A DNA stretch of 64,000 bases. Source: Arthrobacter sunyaminii. GTDB lineage: Bacteria; Actinomycetota; Actinomycetes; Actinomycetales; Micrococcaceae. Positions 35,060 to 43,668 of this stretch are shown one piece after another (position 1 is the first letter of the stretch; the number at the start of each line of letters is the position of its first letter). The notes beneath the pieces are model-generated. The model had not been told where the DNA came from. It worked only from the letters and a program-made list of their open reading frames with translations, and made no database searches. The DNA is taken from contig NZ_CP076456.1 of NCBI RefSeq assembly GCF_018866305.1, positions 1,922,001-1,986,000 on the forward strand. Reading direction: 5' to 3'. A program made the translations under genes and the position numbers.

Positions 35060-36354
35060 GGCAGTTCCACCCTTAGCTCGGTTGGTCCGCCCTGCGGACT
35101 GTTGAGGATCAGCTTGCCGCCAAAAGCGGAGGCCCGGCGGGCAATTCCCGCCAGCCCGGTGCCCCTGCCGGCCCCGGGGCCGGGACCGGTGCTGGCGCCG
35201 GGCACTGCACCATACGCCGGAACTGCAGCCCCGCCGTCGCCGTCGTCGCTCACCCGGATCACCAGTACATCTTCGCGCGGTATGGCCTCCGTGCGCAGGA
35301 CCACGTCGATTCGCGACGCATTCGAATGCTTCGCCGCATTGGTTAGCGCCTCGGCCAGCACAAAGTAAGCAGCTGATTCCACAGCCGCAGGAGCGCGCAG
35401 CAGGCCGTGCACGTCCAGGGAACACGGAATGGGAGAGCGGCTGGTCAGTGCTGAAGCAGCTCCGCCCAGGCCCAGCTCATCAAGGATGGGCGGGTAGATA
35501 TCGTGCACGGCCTCGCGCAGGCCGGCCAGTGCCTCGGTGGCGGCGTCCTGGGCGCGGCTGATGAACGGCGCTGCGGCGGCGGGATCGCTCTCCGCTGCGC
35601 GCTGGGCCAGCCCGAGCATCATCACCACGCCCACCAGCCGGTTCTGGGCGCCGTCGTGCAGTTCCCTTTCGATTCGGCGCAACTCAGCGGCATGGGCGGT
35701 CAGAGCGCTGGCGCGGGCAGCGGAGAGATCCTGGATCCTGCGGGAGAGCTCGTCATACCGGCGGGGCGAAAGAATGGCCAGCGTCCCGCCGCTGAGCCGC
35801 CGCGCCAGCCACGGAGGCAGCAGCCACGCTGCATATCCGTAGATCAGGCCCAGCAGGACGGTGGCTCCTGCCGCAGGCCAGCTGGTCACCGGAAAGGCCA
35901 GCTCAAGCGGCGTCGCCGGGGGAAACAGCACCCATAACGGCGCCGCGAATACGTAGAGCACCGCGGCCAGCGGCAGCGCCACGGCCAGGCAGCCGGACAG
36001 CAGGGCGAAAGCCCCGTGGAACAACAGCCAGGACACGTCGCGCTTCGTTTCGGGCGCACTCACCAGCACCGCCAGCTCCCCGAAGGTGTATCTGTCCTCC
36101 AGCCGGCGGCGGTCAAAGGGCACGACGGCACAGCTGTAGGCGGCCGCACGGGCCTGCGCCCGGGACGCCAGCAGGTTCAGGGCTGCCAAAAGGCGGGGAA
36201 CGGGATACAAGCCCACGCCCAGGGGCAGGAACGGAAGCAGGACGACGGCGGCTACAAGGACTCCCAGTGAAGCGGGCCAGGACATCGCCTCACGCAGGAG
36301 GAAACGAACGGCGCTCAGACGGGTCTCCAGGCTGGCACGGGCAGGAAGCTTCAC
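35047..36354 (-). CDS. NarL-type sensor histidine kinase (HisKA_3)
   Basis: 435 residues. The N-terminal half has about five to six hydrophobic segments (residues ~25-60 and ~110-185) without a large external loop, as in kinases sensing membrane or cell-wall stress. The HisKA_3 box RRIERELHDGAQNRLVG holds the phosphorylated His; the ATPase part has EALTNAAKHSNAS and SDDGDGG, with a low-complexity Pro/Gly insert before GTGLAGIARRA. Paired with the LuxR-type regulator and divergent from a MacB-like exporter, an arrangement typical of antimicrobial-peptide or envelope-stress modules. Confidence 0.88.
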   Translation of the reverse strand: MKLPARASLETRLSAVRFLLREAMSWPASLGVLVAAVVLLPFLPLGVGLYPVPRLLAALNLLASRAQARAAAYSCAVVPFDRRRLEDRYTFGELAVLVSAPETKRDVSWLLFHGAFALLSGCLAVALPLAAVLYVFAAPLWVLFPPATPLELAFPVTSWPAAGATVLLGLIYGYAAWLLPPWLARRLSGGTLAILSPRRYDELSRRIQDLSAARASALTAHAAELRRIERELHDGAQNRLVGVVMMLGLAQRAAESDPAAAAPFISRAQDAATEALAGLREAVHDIYPPILDELGLGGAASALTSRSPIPCSLDVHGLLRAPAAVESAAYFVLAEALTNAAKHSNASRIDVVLRTEAIPREDVLVIRVSDDGDGGAAVPAYGAVPGASTGPGPGAGRGTGLAGIARRASAFGGKLILNSPQGGPTELRVELPCAF

Positions 36355-36390
36355 CTGCTCGATTATGCCCTGCTCCGGTTCCAGCGGGGG

Positions 36391-36428
36391 TATAGCCAGC
36401 TATACCTCCGATTGGGGTGCTGGCTGTA
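36391..36428. promoter_or_regulatory. Inverted repeat in the divergent promoter region
   Basis: TATAGCCAGC at 36391-36400 and GCTGGCTGTA at 36419-36428 are inverse copies with 9 of 10 positions matching, separated by 18 bases. They lie between the kinase operon and the ABC exporter genes, a plausible binding site for the LuxR-type regulator. Confidence 0.45.
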
Positions 36429-36517
36429 TCGGACCGGGAACACCTTCTCCGTAGCGTCGTAGACAGCGAAAACGCAGCGGCAACCGGCCGCTGGACCCCG
36501 AACGAAGGATCATTCCC

Positions 36518-37273
36518 ATGTACACCGATGCCAGTGAAGTCCCCGGACCGGTTGCTCTGCGGCTGGAGAGAGTGTCCAAGAGCTACCGCACCGGAAACGC
36601 CCGCGTTCCGGCCCTGCGTGAGGTCTCCCTGTCGGTGCCGGCCGGAACCTTTACCGCCGTCATGGGACCCTCCGGTTCCGGCAAGAGCACGCTGCTGCAG
36701 TGCGCCGCCGGACTGGACACCCCGGACAGCGGACGGGTGCTGCTGGGATCCACTGACATGTCCCGCCTGCGCAGGAGGGCCTTGCCGGCTTTCCGCCGCG
36801 ACCACGTCGGGTTTGTGTTCCAGTCCTACAACCTGCTGCCCCAGCTTTCCGTCGTCCGCAACGTGACCCTGCCGCTGCTGCTGGGCGGGCGCAGCGTGGA
36901 ACGGGATTGGCTCAAGTACGTTCTGGAAGCTGTGGGACTGGCCGGGCTCGATGAGCGGAAGCCGCAGGAACTGTCCGGCGGACAGCAGCAGAGGGCAGCA
37001 ATCGCGCGGGCCCTGATCACACGCCCGGAGGCCGTCTTCGCGGACGAGCCCACCGGTGCCCTGGATTCCGCCGCCGCCCGCCAGGTCCTGGACCTGCTGC
37101 GGCACACTGTGACCGATCTTGGCCAAACCGTGGTCATGGTGACCCATGATCCGGCGGCGGCCTGTTCGGCGGACAACGTCCTTTTCCTCGCCGACGGGCA
37201 GCTGGACGGCAGTATGGCCAATGCCAGCGTCCGGGACATCACCGAGCGTGTGGCCTACCTGGGGGAGCGGTGA
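36518..37273 (+). CDS. ABC transporter ATP-binding protein (MacB/LolD-like)
   Basis: 251 residues. Walker A GPSGSGKST, Q-loop FQSYNLLPQLSV, signature LSGGQQQRAAIARAL, Walker B AVFADEPTGALD and the switch MVTHDP are all intact. The DEPTGALD form is characteristic of MacB/FtsE-type mechanotransmission ABC proteins rather than substrate importers. It overlaps the permease gene by 4 bases. Confidence 0.92.
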   Translation: MYTDASEVPGPVALRLERVSKSYRTGNARVPALREVSLSVPAGTFTAVMGPSGSGKSTLLQCAAGLDTPDSGRVLLGSTDMSRLRRRALPAFRRDHVGFVFQSYNLLPQLSVVRNVTLPLLLGGRSVERDWLKYVLEAVGLAGLDERKPQELSGGQQQRAAIARALITRPEAVFADEPTGALDSAAARQVLDLLRHTVTDLGQTVVMVTHDPAAACSADNVLFLADGQLDGSMANASVRDITERVAYLGER

Positions 37274-39768
37274 ACATGTTTGCACTTGCTCTGTCATCCA
37301 TCCGGCACAACCGCGGCGGTTTTGCCGGTGTCTTTGTTGCCGTGTTCCTGTGCGCGGGGCTGATGACCGGCATGGGGGTCCTCATCGAATCGGGACTGCG
37401 CGGCGGTACCGCTCCGCAGCGCCTGGCCGGTGCCGACGTTGTCATCGGAGCTCCGCAGTCCATGCCCGTGCCTGAGGATATTGCCGTGCCCTTTCCCGAG
37501 CGCGTACTGCTTCCCAAAGACAAGGTGGCCGAAATTGCTTCGGTGCCCGGGGTGGAGCGGGCGGTAGGGAACGTTAGCATCCCGCTGGCTACCGGCGGCG
37601 GGCAGCGTATTGAGGCAGCCGCGTGGGATTCGGCGGCGCTGGCACCCTACACGCTGGTGTCCGGCCGGGCTCCGCAGGCAGCGGACGAGGTCGTGCTGGA
37701 CGGCTCCTTTGGGACAGGACCGGGGTCCAGCATTGAACTGTCCCACGGGGGAGAGTCCGCTCAGTACACCGTGACCGGTACCGTCGCAGCTGGTGGGAGT
37801 TCCGGGAGCAAGGGCGCCGTGTCCGGCGAACCCGCAGCTTTCCTCAGTTCCTCCGGCGCGGAAGCCCTGTGGCCGCACGGGAATGCCGTCACCACAGTTG
37901 GAGTGATCGCGGAACCCGGCGCTGACCCCCGGGAACTGGCAGCCGCCATCGAAACGGAAGTGGACGGCGTCGTCGCCTACACCGGAGAGCGCCGCGGAGA
38001 TGCGGAGGCCTTAGGCGGTGCCGCCGGCCGGTCCATGTTGCTGCTGCTCAGCGCGTCCCTGGCCGGGACGGCGGTCATGACAGCTGTCTTTGTCACGGCG
38101 GGAACCCTGTCCCTGTCCATCATGTCGCGCCGCCGGGAGTTCGCGCTCCTGCGTGCAGTCGGCGCCGGAACCCGACAGACCCTGGGGCTGATTCTGCGTG
38201 AAGTGTTGCTCGTCGCGGGAGTCGCCGCGCTCCTGGGCACACTGCCCGGATTCTGGCTTGCACAGCTGCTGGCACGGCAATTTACAACCGGCGGAATTAT
38301 TCCCGCAGGCTTTGCCCTGGCCTACAGTCCGCTCCCGGCGCTCGCGGCCATGGCGTTGAGCGTCGCTGCCGCTGCCGGAGCCTCGCTCGCGGCTGCCCGC
38401 GGAGCCGTACGGACGACACCGACCACGGCCCTGCGTGAAGCTGTCACCGAAAACCAGGCACTGGGGCGGCGGCGGACCATTACCGGACTGGTCCTGCTGG
38501 GCGCCGGTCTGGTTGCAGCACTCACGCCGCTGGCCGTTCCCGGACTGGCAGGCCTGACGGCGGCCGCGGGAAGCGCCTTGCTGCTGATCATCGCGGCGGG
38601 AGTCCTGGGCCCCCGGATTGTGGCTGGTGTCCTCCAAGCGGTACGGCCGCTGCTGCGGCGCAGCCCGTCCGCTTCCATGGTGCTGGCCGAGGCCAATACT
38701 GCTGCCTTTCCCCGGAGGCTGGCAGCCGGCATGGTTCCGCTGGCTCTGGCGGTGGCCCTGGGGTCTGTCCAGTTATTCATGGCGCCCACGGTGGAGGCCG
38801 AAGCGGCGCAGCAGTCTCGTGATTCAATCACGGCCGATTATCTGGTCTCCGCACCCGCCGGTATCTCCGCGGATCTTGCCGCACGGATTGCGGCAGTGCC
38901 GGGCGTGCAGGCCGCAACACCCGTAGCCAGGTCCGCGGTTCTCGCGCAAACCACCTTCCTGGGGATGGAAGACACCGTGGAGGCGTACATGATCTCCGGG
39001 CTGGGCGAACAGGACCTGTTTTCAACGCTGGATCTGGGCACCCGTGAGGGTTCACTGGAACGGCTGGCAGAGCCCGGCACCGTAGCGCTCAGCGAAGACC
39101 TGGCCCGGTCCTCAGGCACCAGGGTGGGCGAAGAATTTTCCTTCCACTATGGGGACGGTACCGAGGCTGCCGCCGTCGTTGTTGCAACCTATGAGCGGGG
39201 ACTGGGATTCGGTGATCTGGCCATCGACAACGGAACCCTGCGGGAACACACCACCTCGGCACTCAACGACTATGTGCTGATCACTGCGGACTCCGGTGCG
39301 GATACCGGCGGGCTGAGTGCCGCCATGGAAGACCTGGGGCTGACGATGCTGGACCGTGACGCGCTGGGTGCTGCCGGGGCTGCCGAACGAAGTTCTGAGT
39401 CCTGGATTTCCGTTGTTGGCCTGCTGGTCCTGCTGGGATATGTCGGTCTGTCCGTGGTCAACAGCTTGGTCATGGCCACCGCCCGCCGGCGCCCGGAGCT
39501 CATGCTGCTGCGTGCGCTGGGGGCCACGGACCGGCAACTGCGGCGTATGACCGGCGTGGAGGCTGCGCTGATGGTGACAACCGCGGTTTTGCTGGGAAGC
39601 CTGCTCGCCCTGCCGCCGCTGATCGGCATCGCTTTCAACGTTTCCGGGCAGCCTGTTCCCACCATTGTTCCGGGGATATTCCTCGCACTGGCAGGGACGA
39701 CGGCGGCACTTGGGCTGGGCTCCATCGCCGTGGCCACACGTGCCGCACTGCGGCAGGTGCGGGAATAA
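37270..39768 (+). CDS. FtsX/MacB-like ABC transporter permease with two FtsX domains
   Basis: 832 residues from a GTG in the GTGA overlap (an ATG two codons later is equally possible). One N-terminal membrane helix is followed by a large extracytoplasmic domain (~45-240), three helices (about 255-375), two further helices (about 395-440), a second external domain (~490-690) and a final three-helix bundle. This duplicated FtsX layout belongs to type VII ABC systems that pump antimicrobial peptides or move lipoproteins. It likely works with the ATPase encoded upstream and the adjacent two-component system. Confidence 0.88.
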   Translation: MNMFALALSSIRHNRGGFAGVFVAVFLCAGLMTGMGVLIESGLRGGTAPQRLAGADVVIGAPQSMPVPEDIAVPFPERVLLPKDKVAEIASVPGVERAVGNVSIPLATGGGQRIEAAAWDSAALAPYTLVSGRAPQAADEVVLDGSFGTGPGSSIELSHGGESAQYTVTGTVAAGGSSGSKGAVSGEPAAFLSSSGAEALWPHGNAVTTVGVIAEPGADPRELAAAIETEVDGVVAYTGERRGDAEALGGAAGRSMLLLLSASLAGTAVMTAVFVTAGTLSLSIMSRRREFALLRAVGAGTRQTLGLILREVLLVAGVAALLGTLPGFWLAQLLARQFTTGGIIPAGFALAYSPLPALAAMALSVAAAAGASLAAARGAVRTTPTTALREAVTENQALGRRRTITGLVLLGAGLVAALTPLAVPGLAGLTAAAGSALLLIIAAGVLGPRIVAGVLQAVRPLLRRSPSASMVLAEANTAAFPRRLAAGMVPLALAVALGSVQLFMAPTVEAEAAQQSRDSITADYLVSAPAGISADLAARIAAVPGVQAATPVARSAVLAQTTFLGMEDTVEAYMISGLGEQDLFSTLDLGTREGSLERLAEPGTVALSEDLARSSGTRVGEEFSFHYGDGTEAAAVVVATYERGLGFGDLAIDNGTLREHTTSALNDYVLITADSGADTGGLSAAMEDLGLTMLDRDALGAAGAAERSSESWISVVGLLVLLGYVGLSVVNSLVMATARRRPELMLLRALGATDRQLRRMTGVEAALMVTTAVLLGSLLALPPLIGIAFNVSGQPVPTIVPGIFLALAGTTAALGLGSIAVATRAALRQVRE

Positions 39769-39796
39769 TCCAGCCGAGGGGCCGGTTGCGTCCGAT

Positions 39797-39820
39797 TGCG
39801 GGTCCCCGTAGGGGCCCGCA
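39797..39820 (+). terminator. Hairpin after the ABC permease gene
   Basis: TGCGGG-t-CCCC, GTA loop, GGGG-c-CCGCA pairs over ten positions with one bulged base, 29 bases after the permease stop and 65 bases before the MFS gene. It lacks a T-run. Confidence 0.4.
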
Positions 39821-39884
39821 TAGGATTGCACCCCTGGCCAGACCCGCTTTAAACGCCCAACACCGTGAACAGGACTCCACCCTT

Positions 39885-41393
39885 TTGAGTAATAACCCGT
39901 CTTCCGTCGCCACTTCCGCGCCGCCGTCGTCCACCGCATCGAAAAGCCGTAAACCGGCCGCACCCGACGCCCTGGACCCGCGCACCAAGACCGTGATCGG
40001 GTTGTTGCTCGTCTCGTCCTTCGTGGTAATCCTGAATGAAACCATCATGAGCGTTGCGCTGCCGCGCCTGATGGCTGATCTGAATATCACCGCCGGTACG
40101 GCCCAGTGGCTAACCACCGGGTTCATGCTGACCATGGCCGTGGTCATCCCCGCCACCGGGTTCCTGCTCCAGCGGTTCTCCATGCGCGGCCTCTTCATGA
40201 CCGCCATGTCGCTCTTCAGCGCGGGAACACTGCTCGCGGCACTGGCCCCGGGGTTCGGAACGCTGCTTTGCGGCCGTATCATTCAGGCCGGCGGGACCGC
40301 CATCATGCTGCCGCTGCTGATGACCACGGTGCTAAACGCCGTCCCGGCCCACCGGCGCGGACGCATGATGGGCACCATTTCCATCGTCATCGCCGTCGCC
40401 CCCGCCATTGGCCCCACCGTTTCAGGCATCATCCTCAATGCCCTGGACTGGCGCTGGATGTTCTGGCTGGTTCTGCCGATCGCGGTGCTCTCCCTCGTGG
40501 TGGGTGCACTGAAGGTGCAAAACCTGACCGAACCCAAGAAGGTTCCCTTTGATGCGCTCTCGATCGTGCTGTCCACTCTGGCCTTCGGCGGACTGATCTT
40601 TGGCCTGAGCAGCATCGGCGAAGCCGCCCAGGGCGAGGCCCTGATGCCGCTGTGGATTCCCCTGACCATTGGGGCCCTGGCCATGGCCGGATTTGTTTTC
40701 CGCCAGCTGGTACTCCAGCGCACGGACCGGGCGCTGATGGACCTTCGCACGTTCGCCAGCAAGCCCTTTGTCGTTGCCATAGTCCTGGTTCTGGTCAGCA
40801 TGATGGCGCTGTTCGGCTGCCTGATTGTTCTTCCGCTCTATTTGCAGAATGTCCTGGGCCTCAGCACCTTGAACACCGGTCTGCTGCTCCTGCCCGGCGG
40901 TGCCGTCATGGCGATCCTTTCCCCGATTGTGGGAGGACTTTTCGACAAGTTTGGTCCCCGCCCGCTGGTGATCCCCGGTGCACTGGTGCTCAGCGGCGCG
41001 CTGTGGGGCATGACTACGCTGGACGAGTCCAGCCCCGTGCCCGTAGTAATCGTGCTCCACTGCCTGCTCAACGCCGGCCTGGGTTTCATCTTCACGCCAC
41101 TGTTCACCTCGGCCCTGGGCTCCCTGGACAAATCGCTCTACTCCCACGGCAGTGCGATCATCAATACGCTTCAGCAGCTGGCCGGTGCCGCGGGCACAGC
41201 AGTCTTCATCACCCTCATGACCACCGGAACCACGGATGCGGTCAACGACGGAATGGCGGGCATTCCGGCCGCTGCGGCCGGTGTGCACACTGCATTCTTC
41301 TGGGGTGCGGTCATCTCGCTGGTGGCCCTGGCTGCGTCCTTCTTTGTACGCCGGCCCACCAATGAACTGCCCGACGGCGTGACCATCCACTAA
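39885..41393 (+). CDS. MFS drug exporter, DHA2 (EmrB/QacA) family
   Basis: 502 residues from a TTG at 39885, with AGGAC upstream; longer starts would pass through the hairpin at 39797-39820. Fourteen hydrophobic segments are recognisable. Motif C of DHA2 proteins appears as the AVAPAIGPTVSGIIL helix, and the N-terminal VILNETIMSVALPRLMADL is the classical first helix of EmrB-type carriers. It is probably a multidrug:H+ antiporter; no regulator gene is adjacent. Confidence 0.88.
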   Translation: MSNNPSSVATSAPPSSTASKSRKPAAPDALDPRTKTVIGLLLVSSFVVILNETIMSVALPRLMADLNITAGTAQWLTTGFMLTMAVVIPATGFLLQRFSMRGLFMTAMSLFSAGTLLAALAPGFGTLLCGRIIQAGGTAIMLPLLMTTVLNAVPAHRRGRMMGTISIVIAVAPAIGPTVSGIILNALDWRWMFWLVLPIAVLSLVVGALKVQNLTEPKKVPFDALSIVLSTLAFGGLIFGLSSIGEAAQGEALMPLWIPLTIGALAMAGFVFRQLVLQRTDRALMDLRTFASKPFVVAIVLVLVSMMALFGCLIVLPLYLQNVLGLSTLNTGLLLLPGGAVMAILSPIVGGLFDKFGPRPLVIPGALVLSGALWGMTTLDESSPVPVVIVLHCLLNAGLGFIFTPLFTSALGSLDKSLYSHGSAIINTLQQLAGAAGTAVFITLMTTGTTDAVNDGMAGIPAAAAGVHTAFFWGAVISLVALAASFFVRRPTNELPDGVTIH

Positions 41394-41632
41394 ACGCCCG
41401 CGCAGTGCAGGACCCGGGCATTCCGGGCCGCGGATGCCCGTTGTGCAAAGCAAGGGGACGGAATCCGTTTTGCGCATACTCTGACCGAATCGCCCGGGGC
41501 ATTGAAACCGCCGCGAAGAATTACTTGTGCCGGCTGAAAGCAAAATGTGCCCGGCAGCCTATTCCCGGGAAGCCGATTGACTAAACTGATTGGCAGGGGT
41601 GGTCCAGAATTAGCGGAAAAGAGAGAAACCAC

Positions 41633-41965
41633 GTGGCTCAGAAAACTCAAGTTCTGTTGATTGATGACCTTACCGGTGAAGACGCTCAGGAAACGGTGAA
41701 AGTCGGCCTGGACGGGGCCCAGTATGAAGTGGACCTGACATCGGAGCATGCGGCTGAGCTTCGGGAAAAGCTGAGCCCTTATATCTCCAGCGGACGCCGT
41801 CTGCGGGGCGGTTCCAGCGGGCGCAGCTCCCGGCGCGACAGTGCGCCGCGCAGCGACAACAGCCGAATGATTCGTGAATGGGCTGTTGCAAACGGCTATA
41901 AACCAAGCGCGCGCGGCCGCATCAGCCAGGAAATCCGGGACGCGTACAACGCTGCCCAGAGCTGA
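41633..41965 (+). CDS. Lsr2-family nucleoid-associated protein
   Basis: 110 residues from GTG 41633. The N-terminal dimerisation region reads VLLIDDLTGEDAQETVKVGLDG, the middle is a Ser/Arg/Gly linker, and the C-terminus has IREWAVANGYKPSARGRISQEIRDAYNAA, with the RGR minor-groove-binding element of Lsr2. The protein is a bridging factor that silences AT-rich, often foreign DNA. Length and layout fit the family fully. Confidence 0.93.
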   Translation: MAQKTQVLLIDDLTGEDAQETVKVGLDGAQYEVDLTSEHAAELREKLSPYISSGRRLRGGSSGRSSRRDSAPRSDNSRMIREWAVANGYKPSARGRISQEIRDAYNAAQS

Positions 41966-42000
41966 ACGTTTGGGGCGGTTCCGCAGGGCTGCGCCGGAGG

Positions 42001-42031
42001 GACCTCGGATCATTGATTCAGATCCGAGGTC
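42001..42031 (+). terminator. Hairpin after lsr2-like gene
   Basis: An 11-bp perfect stem (GACCTCGGATC with its inverse at 42021-42031) and a nine-base loop lie 36 bases after the Lsr2 stop. The following bases are ATTGCTG, so there is only a weak T-tract. Confidence 0.5.
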
Positions 42032-42236
42032 ATTGCTGTGGCTTCCAGCCGTGGTCTGTCCGGACGCCAAACCAGCGCAACATTCCGCCATATGTCGGCT
42101 TCCGGGCGTCATATAACGCGCCACTGGGATTTGGCTGCCTGCACGTGCATGCTGGGACGTGAGCCCCTCCGCACGGCACCCGGCACCCGCCGGGGAGGGG
42201 GCGCCCCACGCGTTGCCAGTGGATAAAGCTTTACCC

Positions 42237-42335
42237 ACACCATCCAGAGCAGCTGAGAGACCTGCCTCCGCGACGCTGCAGCTTCCCCCGGAACTTCCTT
42301 TCCGGAAAGGTGCTAACGGCAGGAACGATGGAAGG
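42237..42335 (+). ncRNA. SAM-I (S-box)-like riboswitch
   Basis: CCATCCAGAG-CAGC-TGAGAGA near 42240-42260 matches the SAM-I start (..ATCcAGAGnGGnGGAGGGA), with TGAGAGA as kink-turn. GCAGC/GCTGC can form outer P2. CCGGAA-CTTCCT-TTCCGG forms P3, and AAAGGTGCTAAC is the conserved P3-P4 junction (AAGGTGCTAATTCC). CCATC at 42240-42244 pairs with GATGG at 42327-42331 to close P1. P1's 3' strand directly abuts the GAAGGAAG ribosome site, which suggests translational control. The gene behind it is MetE-like, the usual SAM-riboswitch target. Core P2b positions are divergent from consensus. Confidence 0.7.
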
Positions 42336-42342
42336 AAGCCCC

Positions 42343-43581
42343 ATGACGCATGATCACATTCCCACCACCCACGCCGGCTCTTTGCCCCGGACGCCGGAAC
42401 TGATTGCAGCCAACGCCGCACGCACTTTCGCAGACGACGGGTTCACCCTGGAACGAACCTCCGAATTCGACGGGTTGCTTACCGGAGCGGTAATCGATCT
42501 GGTGCAGCGGCAAAAGGATCTTGGCATAACCATTCCGGGCGACGGCGAATACGGCAAGGCGATGTCCAATGCGGTGGACTACGGGGCGTGGTGGACATAC
42601 AGCTTCCAGCGCACCGCAGGTCTGGAACTCACCGAGTTCAATCCCATCACTGCCGGCCCGCTGCGCAGTGAACCCGGAAACGTCCGGCTGACGTCGTTCG
42701 CTGACAGGAGGGACTGGACCCGATTCGCTGCAGCTTATTCGGATCCGGAAAGCGGAATTCACCTGGGCAGGAACGCCACCTCGTTTCCCACAGCCACCGG
42801 ACCCATCAGCTATACCGGCCACGCGGCCTTGGCCAGCGACATTGACAACCTCAAATCAGGATTGGAAGCCGCCGATCTTCCCACCGGATTTATCACGGCG
42901 CTGTCGCCGGGATCTGCCAGCCGCATCGGCAATGACTACTACGGCAGTGAAGAAGAATTCATCTACGCGTGGGCCGACGTCCTCCGGGAGGAATACAGGG
43001 CCATCGTCGAAGCCGGTCTTGTTGTGCAGATCGATGATCCGTCCATTGCCGAAAACTGGGACCAGATCAATCCCGAGCCAAGCGTGGAAGACTACCTTCG
43101 GTTCACCCAAATCCGCGTTGAGGCTTTGAACTATGCCCTCCGCGGGCTGCCGGAGGAGCAGATCCGATTCCATGTGTGCTGGGGATCCTGGCACGGACCG
43201 CACACCACCGACATCGAGTTCAGCGCCATCGTGGACCTGGTCCTGGGCATCAACGCCGGCGCTTATTCCTTTGAAGCAGCCAACGCCCGGCACGAGCACG
43301 AATGGACCATCTGGCGCGACAGGCAGCTGCCGGAAGGCAAGGTCCTGATTCCCGGCGTCGTTTCCCATGCCACCAACGTGGTGGAGCATCCGGAACTGGT
43401 AGCCCAGCGCATTGAACGCTTTGCCGGGCTCGTGGGCCGGGAGAACGTCATTGCCGGGACCGACTGCGGTCTGGGCGGCCGGATCCATCCGGATATTGCC
43501 GCTGCGAAACTCGAGTCACTGGGCGCAGGCGCGCAGCTTGCCGGACGCCGCCTGTTCGCCGGGGTGTCTTCCACCAGCTAG
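42343..43581 (+). CDS. Cobalamin-independent methionine synthase-like (MetE C-terminal family) protein
   Basis: 412 residues from ATG 42343 with GAAGGAAG 7-14 bases before it. It is a single TIM-barrel domain equal to the catalytic half of MetE. Zinc-ligand candidates are His and Cys in RFHVCWGSWHG and Cys in AGTDCGLGG; an acidic ligand is likely in SFEAANARHEHE. HAGSLPRTPEL is the family start. Short MetE-like proteins methylate homocysteine or transfer other alkyl groups from donors other than methyltetrahydrofolate-glutamate. The SAM-I-like riboswitch upstream ties it to methionine/SAM metabolism. Confidence 0.82.
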   Translation: MTHDHIPTTHAGSLPRTPELIAANAARTFADDGFTLERTSEFDGLLTGAVIDLVQRQKDLGITIPGDGEYGKAMSNAVDYGAWWTYSFQRTAGLELTEFNPITAGPLRSEPGNVRLTSFADRRDWTRFAAAYSDPESGIHLGRNATSFPTATGPISYTGHAALASDIDNLKSGLEAADLPTGFITALSPGSASRIGNDYYGSEEEFIYAWADVLREEYRAIVEAGLVVQIDDPSIAENWDQINPEPSVEDYLRFTQIRVEALNYALRGLPEEQIRFHVCWGSWHGPHTTDIEFSAIVDLVLGINAGAYSFEAANARHEHEWTIWRDRQLPEGKVLIPGVVSHATNVVEHPELVAQRIERFAGLVGRENVIAGTDCGLGGRIHPDIAAAKLESLGAGAQLAGRRLFAGVSSTS

Positions 43582-43626
43582 TGCGCCACCCTTGACGAGG
43601 TCCTGCACCGCGGACATACTCGGTTA

Positions 43627-43642
43627 CTAAACGATCATTTAG
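43627..43642 (+). promoter_or_regulatory. TetR-type operator upstream of the acyl-CoA dehydrogenase gene
   Basis: CTAAACGATCATTTAG, inverse arms CTAAA/TTTAG, 27 bases before the ATG at 43669. Read on the other strand it matches the site at 45842-45857 upstream of the TetR gene in 12 of 16 positions and both fit CTRAATGAKCGWTYAG. Confidence 0.6.
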
Positions 43643-43668
43643 TTGCCGAACAACAGGCCGGAGCCGAC

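Noticed and set aside
37270..39768. Permease split into two genes or frameshifted
   Set aside because: The frame is open over all 832 codons and the duplicated FtsX layout is normal for the family.
42250..42262. CTGAGAG as a TPP riboswitch start
   Set aside because: The second conserved TPP block (CCTGANCTGGNTAAT) is missing, while the SAM-I blocks and P1 pairing fit and the gene is MetE-like.
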